DNA of 64,000 bases from the NCBI GenBank assembly GCA_017626435.1, contig JAGAIR010000006.1, positions 1-64,000 on the forward strand, given 5' to 3'. This DNA comes from Lachnospiraceae bacterium (GTDB lineage: Bacteria > Bacillota_A > Clostridia > Lachnospirales > Lachnospiraceae). The notes beneath the pieces are model-generated. The model searched no databases. It was given only the letters and a program-made list of their open reading frames with translations, and was not told the DNA's origin. Shown one piece after another: positions 1 to 8,652 of the stretch (positions are counted from its first letter, which is position 1; each line of letters begins with the position of its first letter). The position numbers were made by a program, and so were the translations under genes.

Positions 1-336
1 GTTTAAATCTTTCTGCTTTATTTTATAGTGGGAAATCCGAACACTTTTTAAATAAGGCAGATATTCTAATCCGGATAGATTTAAATAAGGCTCTAAAGTA
101 TCATAATTGATAATCCAAAACTCTTTTGCCTTTTTAATTTCATTCTTGGACAGCATACCATCTTTGTTTTTATCGTAAGCTTCACTGATTTCCCATCTAA
201 TCTTTTCATCTGGAAAATGCTTTTCATCAATTTTTATGGGTTTGATTTTTTTGGCAGAAGCAATCTGTCCAGGCAGTAAAGCCATAAAAAACAGTGCCAT
301 TATAACCCAAATCATTTTCAATCCTGTTTTTCTCAT
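1..336 (-). CDS. Secreted EF-hand protein, 5' part only (runs off left edge)
   Basis: The frame opens with ATG at 336 behind a GGAGGAG ribosome site and stays open for 112 codons to base 1, so the C-terminus lies outside the window. Residues 1-28 form a signal peptide: basic start MRKTGLKM, a hydrophobic core, and a likely cleavage near IASA. Residues 53-64 read DKNKDGMLSKNE, a good EF-hand/dockerin-type calcium loop (Asp at 1, 3 and 5, Gly at 6, Glu at 12). The part after it (LNLSGLEYLPYLKSVRI) resembles the start of a leucine-rich repeat. The gene starts 20 bases after the subtilase stop and is probably the fourth gene of that operon. An exported calcium-binding surface protein is likely; the function is unknown. 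Confidence 0.72.
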   Translation of the reverse strand, partial: MRKTGLKMIWVIMALFFMALLPGQIASAKKIKPIKIDEKHFPDEKIRWEISEAYDKNKDGMLSKNEIKKAKEFWIINYDTLEPYLNLSGLEYLPYLKSVRISHYKIKQKDLN

Positions 337-356
337 CCTTCTCCTCCATTCTTTTT

Positions 357-2735
357 TTATTTCATTCCTGATAATTTGTACCATTCCTCTTCTTCCAGTA
401 CCAACTTAGGATTTAAATAATTGCCATTGGTCAGATTTCCATAGGAGGCACATACATGATCCGCCAGACTTCGTAAGCGGTACTGCTCACATCCCGAGCT
501 GGTGATATGAGGACAATATACATACATATCAAAATATTTTTTCGCCTCCCACAAATCCATTATCCGACTGCATGCCCATGCTGCCGCGAGAGAATACCGA
601 TATGGCAAAAAGTTTGTATTATCCTCCGTCAATCTGCGTATGATATCCTTTTTATCATCCGAGACAGCACAATTTTTTAACTGGCGGGTAGTCATATCTC
701 CTGATGCAATCCTCTCTTTCACCCTATCCGGATTGTCAAAGAGCTGTCCCATACTATAGCCACCTTCCGTAACAGCATATGCCACAGAATAGTAGGTAGG
801 TATAATTACCTGATGGGCATAGGCATCTCCCAAAATATGAAATGCAAGACCAAGCAAACCGCTTGCCTGTTTCTTGCTTGTACTTTGTTTTCGAATATCA
901 TTTAAAATAATATTCTGTACCTGCTTAAACTGCTCCCAATTGACTCCTGGTGCTCGTCGGTATAATTCATAATTTACCCCCAGCCCATCCAGATAGTCCT
1001 CCATCTCTTCATCATTTTTAGGCAGTGTAATCTTATTTTTTCCCACACTAAGCACCAAATCAAAAGCAATATTATACAGCATCCTTGCCCCTGCCACATA
1101 ATTGCTGTCCAGTCCCGCATGAAGGATAGCATTATTCTGATTGTCTTTAATTTTATAATCATCATCTGCTATAACAGAATATCGCAATACAATCTCCTTA
1201 TCCAGTGTAGACGGAAAACTGTCAATCAAAGCCTTATGCATATCTTTATTCCAGCTTGCCCTGACAATTTCCGGCAATACATACTCTTTCACAGTAGAAT
1301 CATTCACCTCTGCCGGATTTGCAGCAATATCCTTATCCCACTGTACCAGATCAAATTTCTCCATCACCTCCAATGCATGGGTATAATCCACAAGACCAAA
1401 TCCATATTCCTGTGTTTCTCCCAAATACCGTGCACTTCTCTGAAGGATACCGCGGATTTCCCGGTTACTTCTGTCTGCATCCTGCGACCAGAGCATTGCC
1501 GCCATTGCAGCCACATGAGGCGCTGCCAGACTGGTACCTCTTCCCACTGCCTGACATTGAAAGGAAGAACTGACCGGAATGTTTTCTCCTGGTGCCATCA
1601 GTTCAACACCATCTCCCACAGCACTAAACTCACTTCGTTCCATTTTTTCATTGACAGAGCCTACTCCGATCACCTGTTGATACCGGGCTGGATACTGCAC
1701 TCCATTTTCCTGTTCTGCTCCGTTATTTCCCGCTGCTGCAACCAGAAGAAGTCCTGCCTGTTCTGCTTTCACGACGAGGTCTTCCAATGTTTCAGAATAA
1801 TAATCTGTCCCAAAGCTCATATTGACCACATCCATCCCATTGTCAATACACCATTGGATTCCCTCTGCCACTCTGCTGACCGGTGCCTGGTTATTTTCGT
1901 CCAGCACTCTTACAGAATACATTTCAACAGCAGTATCAGAAGAGGTTACCCCTGTATTCGCCAATTCATTTTCTTTTGCTCCGATAACGGACTGTACGGC
2001 AGTTCCATGTCCGGTCAGATCCGTTCCATAAATATTATCTTCTCCATCCACCAGATCCACAGAACCTTTTACTTCATAATCTCCATAGATATCCCGTCCG
2101 GAATCCAGGACAGCAACCTTAATCGTGTCATTCCCTGTCTTTGTTCCATCCATGCGAATAGCATGTAAATTCCATTCACTCCGGGCTACAGTATCCAGTG
2201 CCTCCTTAAGCTCCTCTTCGTTTTGACTGTCTTGGGAAAAATCCACCACTGCTCCGGATGCCGCCTTTTCTACCGCTCCATCCACCAAAGCATCCACTTC
2301 TACAGAAACACCCTCTATTTTTTCCAGCTGACCAACATCTCTGGTTGATAAACTGGTCACCAGAAGATGTTCTTCCTGCAGCACCGCATAATCCTCTGTA
2401 TCCGATTTCTCTTTTCCCTCACAAAATACCTCTGCCTTCCGGTATGCCGATTTGGAATCTGCCTTTACGATATATCGTATCTTTCCCTTCTTATTGTATA
2501 GTATATGTTTCCTATCTACACTTGTTTCCTGCAGTTCCCCTTCCACGGAAACAGCGCCGGAAGTTACTGGAACTACAGAAATGTCTTTCTCTATGGTCCT
2601 GATTCCTTCTACCTGTTCCGGATGCTTCCTTTCTTTTTTTAACTGTGCACCGGCAGCTCCTGGCTGAATTTGAAAAATAACCAAATTTGCTGCCATCACC
2701 ACTGCCGCCATTCTCACCAGTTTTTCCTTTTTCAT
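357..2735 (-). CDS. Secreted subtilisin-family (S8) serine protease with extra C-terminal domain
   Basis: This is a 792-residue exported protease. Residues 1-30 are a signal peptide. Residues ~45-190 look like a prodomain. The S8 catalytic domain spans ~200-460 with Asp211 (AVLDSGRD), His243 (TGHGTAV), oxyanion Asn337 (AAAGNNG) and nucleophile Ser402 (GTSLAAPH), so it should be active. About 330 further residues (~465-792) are not part of the protease fold. They contain HILGDAYAH at 633-641, an H-x3-D-x3-H pattern that recalls the metal-binding helix of zinc-dependent phospholipase C/S1-P1 nucleases, and another His at 539. That resemblance is inferred from a short motif only. The gene follows the adenylate-forming enzyme by 56 bases and precedes the EF-hand gene by 20, indicating cotranscription. 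The catalytic assignment is firm; substrate and the C-terminal role are unknown. Confidence 0.9.
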   Translation of the reverse strand: MKKEKLVRMAAVVMAANLVIFQIQPGAAGAQLKKERKHPEQVEGIRTIEKDISVVPVTSGAVSVEGELQETSVDRKHILYNKKGKIRYIVKADSKSAYRKAEVFCEGKEKSDTEDYAVLQEEHLLVTSLSTRDVGQLEKIEGVSVEVDALVDGAVEKAASGAVVDFSQDSQNEEELKEALDTVARSEWNLHAIRMDGTKTGNDTIKVAVLDSGRDIYGDYEVKGSVDLVDGEDNIYGTDLTGHGTAVQSVIGAKENELANTGVTSSDTAVEMYSVRVLDENNQAPVSRVAEGIQWCIDNGMDVVNMSFGTDYYSETLEDLVVKAEQAGLLLVAAAGNNGAEQENGVQYPARYQQVIGVGSVNEKMERSEFSAVGDGVELMAPGENIPVSSSFQCQAVGRGTSLAAPHVAAMAAMLWSQDADRSNREIRGILQRSARYLGETQEYGFGLVDYTHALEVMEKFDLVQWDKDIAANPAEVNDSTVKEYVLPEIVRASWNKDMHKALIDSFPSTLDKEIVLRYSVIADDDYKIKDNQNNAILHAGLDSNYVAGARMLYNIAFDLVLSVGKNKITLPKNDEEMEDYLDGLGVNYELYRRAPGVNWEQFKQVQNIILNDIRKQSTSKKQASGLLGLAFHILGDAYAHQVIIPTYYSVAYAVTEGGYSMGQLFDNPDRVKERIASGDMTTRQLKNCAVSDDKKDIIRRLTEDNTNFLPYRYSLAAAWACSRIMDLWEAKKYFDMYVYCPHITSSGCEQYRLRSLADHVCASYGNLTNGNYLNPKLVLEEEEWYKLSGMK

Positions 2736-2791
2736 ACCTTTCTCCTCGTCTTTCTCTTCAAAAATGCAAATGAAAACATGGTTTCCATTTA

Positions 2792-4030
2792 CTACGTCGG
2801 ACTAAAACTACGGAACATCCTCAGTTTTCCCGTTGTATCATCAGGAAGCAGTCTGTTGTGATAATAAAATTGATACTCACATTCTTTTAAGTAAGGATTT
2901 TGGATACATAAGAAGAACAATCTTTCGATTTCTTCCGGTCGCTCCTCTGCAACAATGTGAATATGAAATTCCCGGAACCCCTTTTGTTCCACCTGATACT
3001 GTAAAATCTCCCCGTCTATCTGTTCACAGATACTGCCAAATACCTTTACAAATTCGTATACACTGATATGACTCCCATCTTCACATAATACCCTGTCATT
3101 TTTCCTTCCTCTGGTCAGTTCCAGCACATTTGCTGTATTCCATTGACAGCAAACTTTCTTGATTCTTCCCCAGTCACCAATATCATACCGTATAAATGGC
3201 ATCACTCTGTTGTGAAGAGAAGTAATAACAATCTCGCCCTCCTCCCCTTCTTTCACCGGACACCCGTTCCGGAAGATTTCTACATAGACATTTTCGTCCA
3301 AAATGTGGAGATGACCCGCCGGACATTCATATGCAATGGAATTCACTTCATAACTTCCGTATTGTCCTGCTACAGAGCATCCAAACACATTTTTAATAAA
3401 ATTTTTATTCTGGACGGTAACCATTTCTCCTGTCAGCTCAATATATTTTAATGACGCAATCTCTTCTGCTCCATTTTCCAATCGATATCTTGCCAGCAAA
3501 ATAGCAATGCCTGGCTGCAATACCATCCATACCGGATCATAATCTACCATCCGCTGATATATTTCTGCAATCCGCTCCTCCGAAAGATTCATTTTAGAAA
3601 ATCCCAGTCCATTCCCTTTCTGCTCCTCCTCCGGCTCCTCGCCATAGGGATTATGTAATGTATAAAAATAACAATATCTGTCTGATGGCAGAATATCATA
3701 ATACCACTTGCGTTTAAGCCAGAGTGGAAGCATAGATAATGATAGCTGTGCTTTGTTCCAATAAATTTTCAGGCACTGGCCAGTAGAACCGGATGTTGTT
3801 TCACTAACAATCCTCCCTTTCCGCTCTTCCGGATAATATTGGGGAGGTATTACAGTGTCTTTTGCCAAAACCAGTTCGGCTTTCCTGATCACTGGTATCT
3901 GGTTCCAATCCTCCTGAATCTTCTCTAAAGTCAAAGAATCCCTTTTTAGTACTTCACGGTAAAAGGGTGACTCCTGAAACGCCTGCAAAGAAATTTCTTT
4001 TAAACGCTGAAAATAATTCCGATCTGTCAC
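2792..4030 (-). CDS. PaaK-like adenylate-forming enzyme (acyl-AMP/acyl-CoA or acyl-ACP ligase)
   Basis: The 412-residue protein belongs to the phenylacetate-CoA ligase/coenzyme F390 synthetase branch of the ANL superfamily. It has the P-loop SETTSGSTGQ (76-85), QYGSYE (223-228) at the adenine/metal site, RYDIGDWG (281-288), RGRKND (307-312) and the catalytic C-terminal Lys402 in TTGKLRMF. All signature motifs are present, so an active enzyme is expected: a carboxylate is activated with ATP and passed to a thiol. It overlaps the upstream acyl carrier protein gene by 4 bases (ATGA). This coupling suggests the carrier's phosphopantetheine, rather than free CoA, may be the acceptor; that is inference. 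No ketosynthase, condensation domain or other biosynthetic partner is visible, and the downstream neighbours are exported proteins. The substrate cannot be predicted. Confidence 0.85.
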   Translation of the reverse strand: MTDRNYFQRLKEISLQAFQESPFYREVLKRDSLTLEKIQEDWNQIPVIRKAELVLAKDTVIPPQYYPEERKGRIVSETTSGSTGQCLKIYWNKAQLSLSMLPLWLKRKWYYDILPSDRYCYFYTLHNPYGEEPEEEQKGNGLGFSKMNLSEERIAEIYQRMVDYDPVWMVLQPGIAILLARYRLENGAEEIASLKYIELTGEMVTVQNKNFIKNVFGCSVAGQYGSYEVNSIAYECPAGHLHILDENVYVEIFRNGCPVKEGEEGEIVITSLHNRVMPFIRYDIGDWGRIKKVCCQWNTANVLELTRGRKNDRVLCEDGSHISVYEFVKVFGSICEQIDGEILQYQVEQKGFREFHIHIVAEERPEEIERLFFLCIQNPYLKECEYQFYYHNRLLPDDTTGKLRMFRSFSPT

Positions 4031-4305
4031 ATGCCACCTCTATTCTTCTGATACAACTGTTCCTTTCCGGTACAGTCAATGATTTTGCACAGACAACCAA
4101 TCTGAGTGTAATTTTCTTCGATCAGGTTCATCTGATCCAGATGAATCTGATACTTTTCCTCCACTGCAAGCAGCAAATTCACAATCCCGACAGAATCCAG
4201 TCCTAAATCCTCAATTAAATCCATTTCATCAGACAAGGAAGTTTCTTCTATCTTCAATCCACAAATATCATACAGTATCATACATAGCTGTTGCTTTATT
4301 CCCAT
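4027..4305 (-). CDS. Stand-alone acyl/peptidyl carrier protein
   Basis: This 92-residue carrier protein has the phosphopantetheine site LGLDSVGIV, with attachment at Ser38. It is preceded by the acidic helix typical of ACPs (DEMDLIEDLG) and followed by AVEEKYQI. The start ATG at 4305 has an AGAGG ribosome site about ten bases upstream. The stop overlaps the start of the adenylate-forming enzyme, so the two are translationally coupled. It is clearly not the fatty-acid-synthesis AcpP, because the sequence is divergent and no fab genes are nearby. It probably carries the acyl group loaded by its neighbour and, with it, forms the first half of an operon that continues into the secreted subtilase. 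It needs a 4'-phosphopantetheinyl transferase from elsewhere in the genome. Confidence 0.86.
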   Translation of the reverse strand: MGIKQQLCMILYDICGLKIEETSLSDEMDLIEDLGLDSVGIVNLLLAVEEKYQIHLDQMNLIEENYTQIGCLCKIIDCTGKEQLYQKNRGGM

Positions 4306-4353
4306 TCCGTATTTTCCTCTTTTCGTCTCATGCCTTTACCCTATATTTTCCTA

Positions 4354-4382
4354 ATTTTACCATATCTATGGTCTTACCACAA
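4354..4382 (-). promoter_or_regulatory. SigA-type promoter of the acp-ligase-subtilase operon
   Basis: On the minus strand TTGTGG (4377-4382) is followed after exactly 17 bases by TAAAAT (4354-4359). Transcription would start near 4347, about 40 bases before the carrier-protein ATG. The promoter lies between the scpB terminator and the acp gene, so the four-gene unit is independent of scpAB. Confidence 0.5.
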
Positions 4383-4451
4383 CCATTAAATATCTTTATT
4401 GGTATAAATCGAAGAAAGAATCTCCTCCGAGGGATACTCTGTACGCATAAG

Positions 4452-4494
4452 CAAAAACAGAGAAGGAAAGAGGTTGCTATCTTTTCTTCTCTGT
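4452..4494 (-). terminator. Intrinsic terminator after scpB
   Basis: On the minus strand ACAGAGAAG...CTTCTCTGT forms a stem extended by AAAG/CTTT with one mismatch and is followed by TTTTTG. It closes the rplU-to-scpB gene series. Confidence 0.7.
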
Positions 4495-4516
4495 GATCTG
4501 ATCAATCTTATATTCT

Positions 4517-5101
4517 CTAAATGTCCAGCTTCAACTGGATTTCCTCTTCTGCCTCCAATTTAAAATCCTCCACCTTCTCCGGATTTACCACAGGCAGATC
4601 CTCCAATGATTCAATTCCAAAATTCCGGAGAAATTCCTCTGTAGTGGCAAACAGGATCGGACGTCCTGGCGCATCCAGCCGTCCCACCTCACACACCAGA
4701 TTGTATTCTACCAGCTTATTGACGGCATGGTCACTCTTGACACCGCGGATATGTTCGATCTCTATCTTGGTAATGGGTTGTTTATAGGCAATAATAGACA
4801 GCGTTTCCAATAGGACATCTGTCAGCACATGCTTTTTTGGCACATGGGCAATCCGGACAAGGTATTCATACATCGATGCCTTGGTACACATCTGAAAGGC
4901 ACCGTCCAGCTCAATGATCTGGATCCCGCTCCCTTCTCCGGAATATTTGTCCATCATATGATGTATCACTCTGCGGCAGGTATCCTCATCCTGCTCTGTG
5001 GCAGCGGCAATCCTCTCCAGCTCCACTGCCTCTCCCATCGTAAAAAGAATCGCCTCTATTATGGCTTCCAAATCTGAAATTTTCATTTCCTTTTCATCCA
5101 T
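4517..5101 (-). CDS. scpB: Segregation and condensation protein B
   Basis: This 194-residue winged-helix protein is the kleisin-associated ScpB subunit of the bacterial SMC condensin. Together with ScpA it bridges the SMC heads and helps organise and segregate the nucleoid. The family signatures IEAILFTMGEAVE near the start and LLETLSIIAYKQPITKIEIEHIRGVKSDHAVN-like core (quoted in part) in the second winged helix are present, followed by GRPILFATTEEFLRNFGI. The usual acidic tail ends the protein. It follows scpA by 68 bases in the normal scpA-scpB order and is closed by an intrinsic terminator. Length matches family members. Confidence 0.96.
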   Translation of the reverse strand: MDEKEMKISDLEAIIEAILFTMGEAVELERIAAATEQDEDTCRRVIHHMMDKYSGEGSGIQIIELDGAFQMCTKASMYEYLVRIAHVPKKHVLTDVLLETLSIIAYKQPITKIEIEHIRGVKSDHAVNKLVEYNLVCEVGRLDAPGRPILFATTEEFLRNFGIESLEDLPVVNPEKVEDFKLEAEEEIQLKLDI

Positions 5102-5169
5102 CTTTCTTTCTCCGTTTCTGTCTATCCGAATATTCCTGTCCAGACATTACATCTGCCTTCTATCATTCT

Positions 5170-5952
5170 CTAGTCCGCACTGGATGGTACAAACTCTGAC
5201 TCCTGTACATTCGGTACATAAGTGATCCAGATTTCATCAAATATATTTTCCTGGGCAATCTTTAGCTTTCCAATTTTCATCAGCTCCAGTATCCCCAAAA
5301 AAGTTACGATCAATGTCACTTTATCAGACTGTTCTTCCAATAGCTTTTGAAAATGAAACTGCTGGTGAAGCATGGCATATTCTTCGATATATATCATCCT
5401 GTCAGCCAGACTGACCTGTTCCCGTTCTATCTTTCCAAACTTACTTCTGATCGGATCAATCTTGTCTACCTGCTTTTTCATGATCCCCTTAAAAATATTC
5501 TGCAGCTTGGACAATGTCACATCGGACAAGAGACTGCCCACATCAACTTCTTCCTGATAATCTGCAATCTCATCCGGAATGGTAGACTCTTTAAACAAAA
5601 GCCGTGAAGCATCCATCTGCCTGTCCTTCAGCTCATAAGATGCATACTTGTACATTTTATATTCCAGAAGACGTTCTACCAGTTCAGCACGAGGATCTTC
5701 TTCCTCACCCTCTTCATTCACCTGGGCTGGCAGGAGCATTTTAGACTTGATCTTCAGCAACGTAGCCGCCATCACCAGGAAATCACTCATGACCTCCATG
5801 TCCTTCGTCTCCATCTGCTCTACATACTCCATATACTGCTCTGTGATCTCCACGATCGGAATATCAAAGATATCTATTTTATTTTTTTCGATCAAATGAA
5901 GCAGCAGGTCCAATGGACCGTCAAACGCCTCTAATTTTACAGATATACTCAT
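5170..5952 (-). CDS. scpA: Segregation and condensation protein A (kleisin)
   Basis: This 260-residue kleisin subunit of SMC-ScpAB starts with the family hallmark FDGPLDLLLHLIEKNKIDI. The C-terminal winged helix (residues ~180-250, TLIVTFLGILELMKIGKLKI) binds the SMC head. The middle is acidic and charged as usual. It begins 15 bases after the stop of the upstream site-2-protease-like gene, an arrangement often seen in Firmicutes. The ATG at 5952 is the only start that gives the conserved N-terminus. Confidence 0.96.
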   Translation of the reverse strand: MSISVKLEAFDGPLDLLLHLIEKNKIDIFDIPIVEITEQYMEYVEQMETKDMEVMSDFLVMAATLLKIKSKMLLPAQVNEEGEEEDPRAELVERLLEYKMYKYASYELKDRQMDASRLLFKESTIPDEIADYQEEVDVGSLLSDVTLSKLQNIFKGIMKKQVDKIDPIRSKFGKIEREQVSLADRMIYIEEYAMLHQQFHFQKLLEEQSDKVTLIVTFLGILELMKIGKLKIAQENIFDEIWITYVPNVQESEFVPSSAD

Positions 5953-5967
5953 ATAAAAAGACCTTTC

Positions 5968-6567
5968 TTACAAAATAATCTGCAATAGTCTGATTCCACC
6001 ATAACGGATGACATCCAGCAATAGTGCCAGCATCAATATCATTTTGACAGCTCCGTCCGCCTTTATAATCTTCAGATACGACGGCGCAGATATTCCAGCT
6101 ACCAGCAGTCCCATATCAAAAGTGGAGACTGGAAACAGATTGGCAGCAAGCATCCCAAAACTTAACAGTGCCATATATTGTACAAACATAGGTATTATCT
6201 GCTCATACCAGTGATCAATCACAATCCTGTCCAGTCCTGCCATTCCACCATAATAATATTGTAGTATCAAAACACTCCCGGTAAATACGGCAAGCAGGGA
6301 AAGCAGGCCAGTGATTCCAAGCATAAGATTCGTCTTCTGTTCCCTGATCCGGAAGAAGTATGGCTTGGAAACCGGCACAGAGCAGACAACAGCCAGAATC
6401 AGTCCTACCGGGTCAATATACCGCCAGAACTTCCATGGTGGTATTTTCCCGGAAAAACTGCCTTTTTTGCACAACCGGTAAACCAGTACCTTTACGGATT
6501 CGTGAAAAACCATCAGCAAACTTGCTGCCAGCAGGCAAACACTTATTTTCAATAGGATATCTGTCAA
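5968..6567 (-). CDS. Site-2-protease (M50) family membrane protein with degenerate zinc motif
   Basis: The 199-residue protein has about five hydrophobic segments and the M50 layout seen beside scpAB in many Firmicutes. The first motif, HExxH in active enzymes, reads HESVK at residues 22-26, so the second zinc-ligand His is a Lys. The following YIDPVGLI (50-57) corresponds to the usual HIDPxG segment but also starts with Tyr rather than His. The third motif NLFPVSTFDMG keeps the Asn, Pro and Asp of NxxPxxxxDG. A catalytically dead S2P-like membrane scaffold or chaperone is therefore more likely than a protease. It sits 14 bases from obg and 15 from scpA, within one transcription unit. Confidence 0.75.
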   Translation of the reverse strand: MTDILLKISVCLLAASLLMVFHESVKVLVYRLCKKGSFSGKIPPWKFWRYIDPVGLILAVVCSVPVSKPYFFRIREQKTNLMLGITGLLSLLAVFTGSVLILQYYYGGMAGLDRIVIDHWYEQIIPMFVQYMALLSFGMLAANLFPVSTFDMGLLVAGISAPSYLKIIKADGAVKMILMLALLLDVIRYGGIRLLQIIL

Positions 6568-6581
6568 AATGTCACCTCTTA

Positions 6582-7874
6582 TTATTTGTAATAATCAAAC
6601 TGTAAACCGTACATACGTACGGTATCGCCATCTTCAATCCCCAAAGCTGTCAGTTCATCCAGAATGCCACTACTGCGAAGGAATTTCTGGAAAAACTCAA
6701 ATCCCTTCTCGGAATCCAGATTGGTATAACCGAGCATTCTCTCAATCCGTGGTCCCTCTACCACATACAGTTCTTCCTTCTCATCATAGGATACGGTATA
6801 TGGTTCATCGGCAAAGCTTTCTTCTTCCAGTACATATTCCTGTTCAAAGATTACCGGTGTCTGGTCTAATTGATCGAGCTGTTCCTTCACATAATACAAT
6901 AACTCCCTGATTCCCTTGCCGCTGACAGCAGAAATCGGAAATACCGGAATCCCCTTTGGCTCAAATTCTTCCCTTAACAGGGTGATCACTGTATCCTCTT
7001 GCGTACCGTAAAATACATCTGTTTTATTGGCAGCGATCACCTGTGGACGTTTCATCAGCTCCGGACTGTAATTCTCCAGTTCCTTATTAATGACAAGAAT
7101 ATCGTTCAAAGGATCTCTGCCTTCCGTAGAAGCCGCATCCACCATATGGATGAAAATTTTCGTTCTCTCTATATGTCGTAAGAATTCATGTCCCAGTCCA
7201 ATTCCCTCGGAGGCCCCCTCGATCAGTCCCGGGATATCTGCAATCACAAATCCGTCTGTCCCCTCCAGGTCTACTACCCCCAGAATCGGACTCAATGTGG
7301 TAAAATGATAATTTGCAATCTTCGGCTTCGCGTTGCTCACACGGGAAAGGAACGTAGATTTTCCCACATTTGGAAATCCAATCAGTCCCACATCGGCTAT
7401 TGTCTTAAGCTCTAAAATAACTTCCAGTTCTCTTCCCGGCTTTCCCGGCTGGGCATATTTCGGCACCTGCATAGTCGGAGTGGCATAATGCATATTTCCT
7501 TTTCCTCCACGCCCTCCTTTTAAGATCACCTCCCTTTTGTGCTCATGGGACATATCTACGATCACTTTGCCGGTCCTGGCCTCCTTTACAACGGTTCCTT
7601 CCGGAACATGAACGATCATATCATCACCATCTGCTCCATGACACCGTCTCTTTCCCCCCGGCTCTCCGTCACCGGCAAAATATTTCCGGATATGACGAAA
7701 ATCATTCAAAGTGTTGATCCTTGAATCCACCTCAAAGATTAGATCACCGCCGCGTCCACCGTCTCCGCCATCCGGACCGCCGGCTGCCACATATAATTCC
7801 CTCCGGAAGCTGACATGACCGTCTCCTCCTTTTCCGGAACGAATAGTTATTTTGGCACTGTCTGCAAACATCAT
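6582..7874 (-). CDS. obgE: Obg-family GTPase
   Basis: This 430-residue essential ribosome-associated GTPase is involved in 50S maturation and the stringent response. The glycine-rich Obg fold occupies residues 1-158. The GTPase domain follows, with G1 GFPNVGKST (166-174), G3 DIPGLIEGA and G4 NKTD. The C-terminal OCT domain (~345-430) ends in GLQFDYYK. Two ATGs are adjacent; the ribosome site AAGGTGG lies so close to the first that the second (7871) may be used. The neighbours rpmA, prp and rplU upstream give the standard L21-Prp-L27-Obg order. Confidence 0.97.
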   Translation of the reverse strand: MMFADSAKITIRSGKGGDGHVSFRRELYVAAGGPDGGDGGRGGDLIFEVDSRINTLNDFRHIRKYFAGDGEPGGKRRCHGADGDDMIVHVPEGTVVKEARTGKVIVDMSHEHKREVILKGGRGGKGNMHYATPTMQVPKYAQPGKPGRELEVILELKTIADVGLIGFPNVGKSTFLSRVSNAKPKIANYHFTTLSPILGVVDLEGTDGFVIADIPGLIEGASEGIGLGHEFLRHIERTKIFIHMVDAASTEGRDPLNDILVINKELENYSPELMKRPQVIAANKTDVFYGTQEDTVITLLREEFEPKGIPVFPISAVSGKGIRELLYYVKEQLDQLDQTPVIFEQEYVLEEESFADEPYTVSYDEKEELYVVEGPRIERMLGYTNLDSEKGFEFFQKFLRSSGILDELTALGIEDGDTVRMYGLQFDYYK

Positions 7875-7954
7875 TCCACCTTCTTTCTATCTATAATAAT
7901 GTTTTATCTTGTTTTCCTGGTTATAGCCCAATGGCACAAATGAAAAGAAAGCCT

Positions 7955-7990
7955 GAAAGAAATAGGGGCTGCCACTGGCAACCCCTTATC
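7955..7990 (-). terminator. Terminator between rpmA and obg
   Basis: On the minus strand AAGGGGTTGCC-agt-GGCAGCCCCT forms a strong stem followed by ATTTCTTTC. It probably gives partial termination, since no obvious separate obg promoter is visible. Confidence 0.6.
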
Positions 7991-8018
7991 GGTAACCGGA
8001 TACCCCGGTCAAAAAGTC

Positions 8019-8306
8019 TTATTCAGCTTCTACCGGATATACGGAAGCCTGCTTTTTGTCTTTACCTTTTCTCTCGAAGCGAAGAACACCATCAACCAAA
8101 GCAAATAATGTATCATCGCCGCCGCGTCCAACATTAACACCTGGATGAATCTTTGTACCACGCTGTCTGTAAAGGATATTACCAGCAAGTACAAACTGTC
8201 CGTCTGCTCTCTTTGCTCCTAATCTCTTGGACTCGGAATCTCTACCATTCTTAGTAGAACCCATTCCCTTTTTATGAGCAAATAACTGAAGGTTCATGTT
8301 TAACAT
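8019..8306 (-). CDS. rpmA: 50S ribosomal protein L27 (precursor form)
   Basis: The 95-residue L27 carries the Firmicute-type N-terminal extension MLNMNLQLF in front of [18 protein letters not shown]. In bacteria with this extension, the protease Prp cleaves after the Phe to expose the residues that reach the peptidyl-transferase centre. The prp gene is immediately upstream, 4 bases away. The core [18 protein letters not shown] segment (here [14 protein letters not shown]) and the basic tail are typical. Length is normal for the precursor. Confidence 0.97.
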   Translation of the reverse strand: MLNMNLQLFAHKKGMGSTKNGRDSESKRLGAKRADGQFVLAGNILYRQRGTKIHPGVNVGRGGDDTLFALVDGVLRFERKGKDKKQASVYPVEAE

Positions 8307-8310
8307 TGTC

Positions 8311-8652
8311 TTACACCTCCTGCTTTCTCTTAAAATGAACTTTTACATGTTTCTTTCCGTACTCTGACTCAATGGCAGTAAGCCCTAGAACCAGAGATTT
8401 CAGTAACAGCTGTGCTGATGCACTGACAGGATGGGAAGTAATTTCAAAGGAAACGACATCCTCCTCCTGATGGATCGCATTTTCAAACGTATCCTGGGTA
8501 AATTCTTCGATAGAATTTATCGTATTTATCACCAGAACTGACACTGCCGAACATACAATATCCTGACCATAGTCAGCATAGCCGGCATGTCCTGTCATAC
8601 GAAATCCAATGTACTCCTTTGCCTGATTGGTATATATCACTACATCGATCAT
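8311..8652 (-). CDS. prp: Ribosomal-processing cysteine protease Prp
   Basis: The 113-residue protease removes the N-terminal extension of L27. The catalytic dyad is visible: His in [12 protein letters not shown] and Cys in [10 protein letters not shown]. The gene lies between rplU and rpmA as in most Firmicutes, which matches its single known substrate. The C-terminus is basic. No frame damage is seen. Confidence 0.95.
   Translation of the reverse strand: MIDVVIYTNQAKEYIGFRMTGHAGYADYGQDIVCSAVSVLVINTINSIEEFTQDTFENAIHQEEDVVSFEITSHPVSASAQLLLKSLVLGLTAIESEYGKKHVKVHFKRKQEV

Noticed and set aside
1119..2168. 349-codon plus-strand open frame
   Set aside because: It lies fully antisense to the subtilase catalytic domain, has no ribosome site or recognisable domain, and has the Cys/His/Ser-rich look of a shadow frame.
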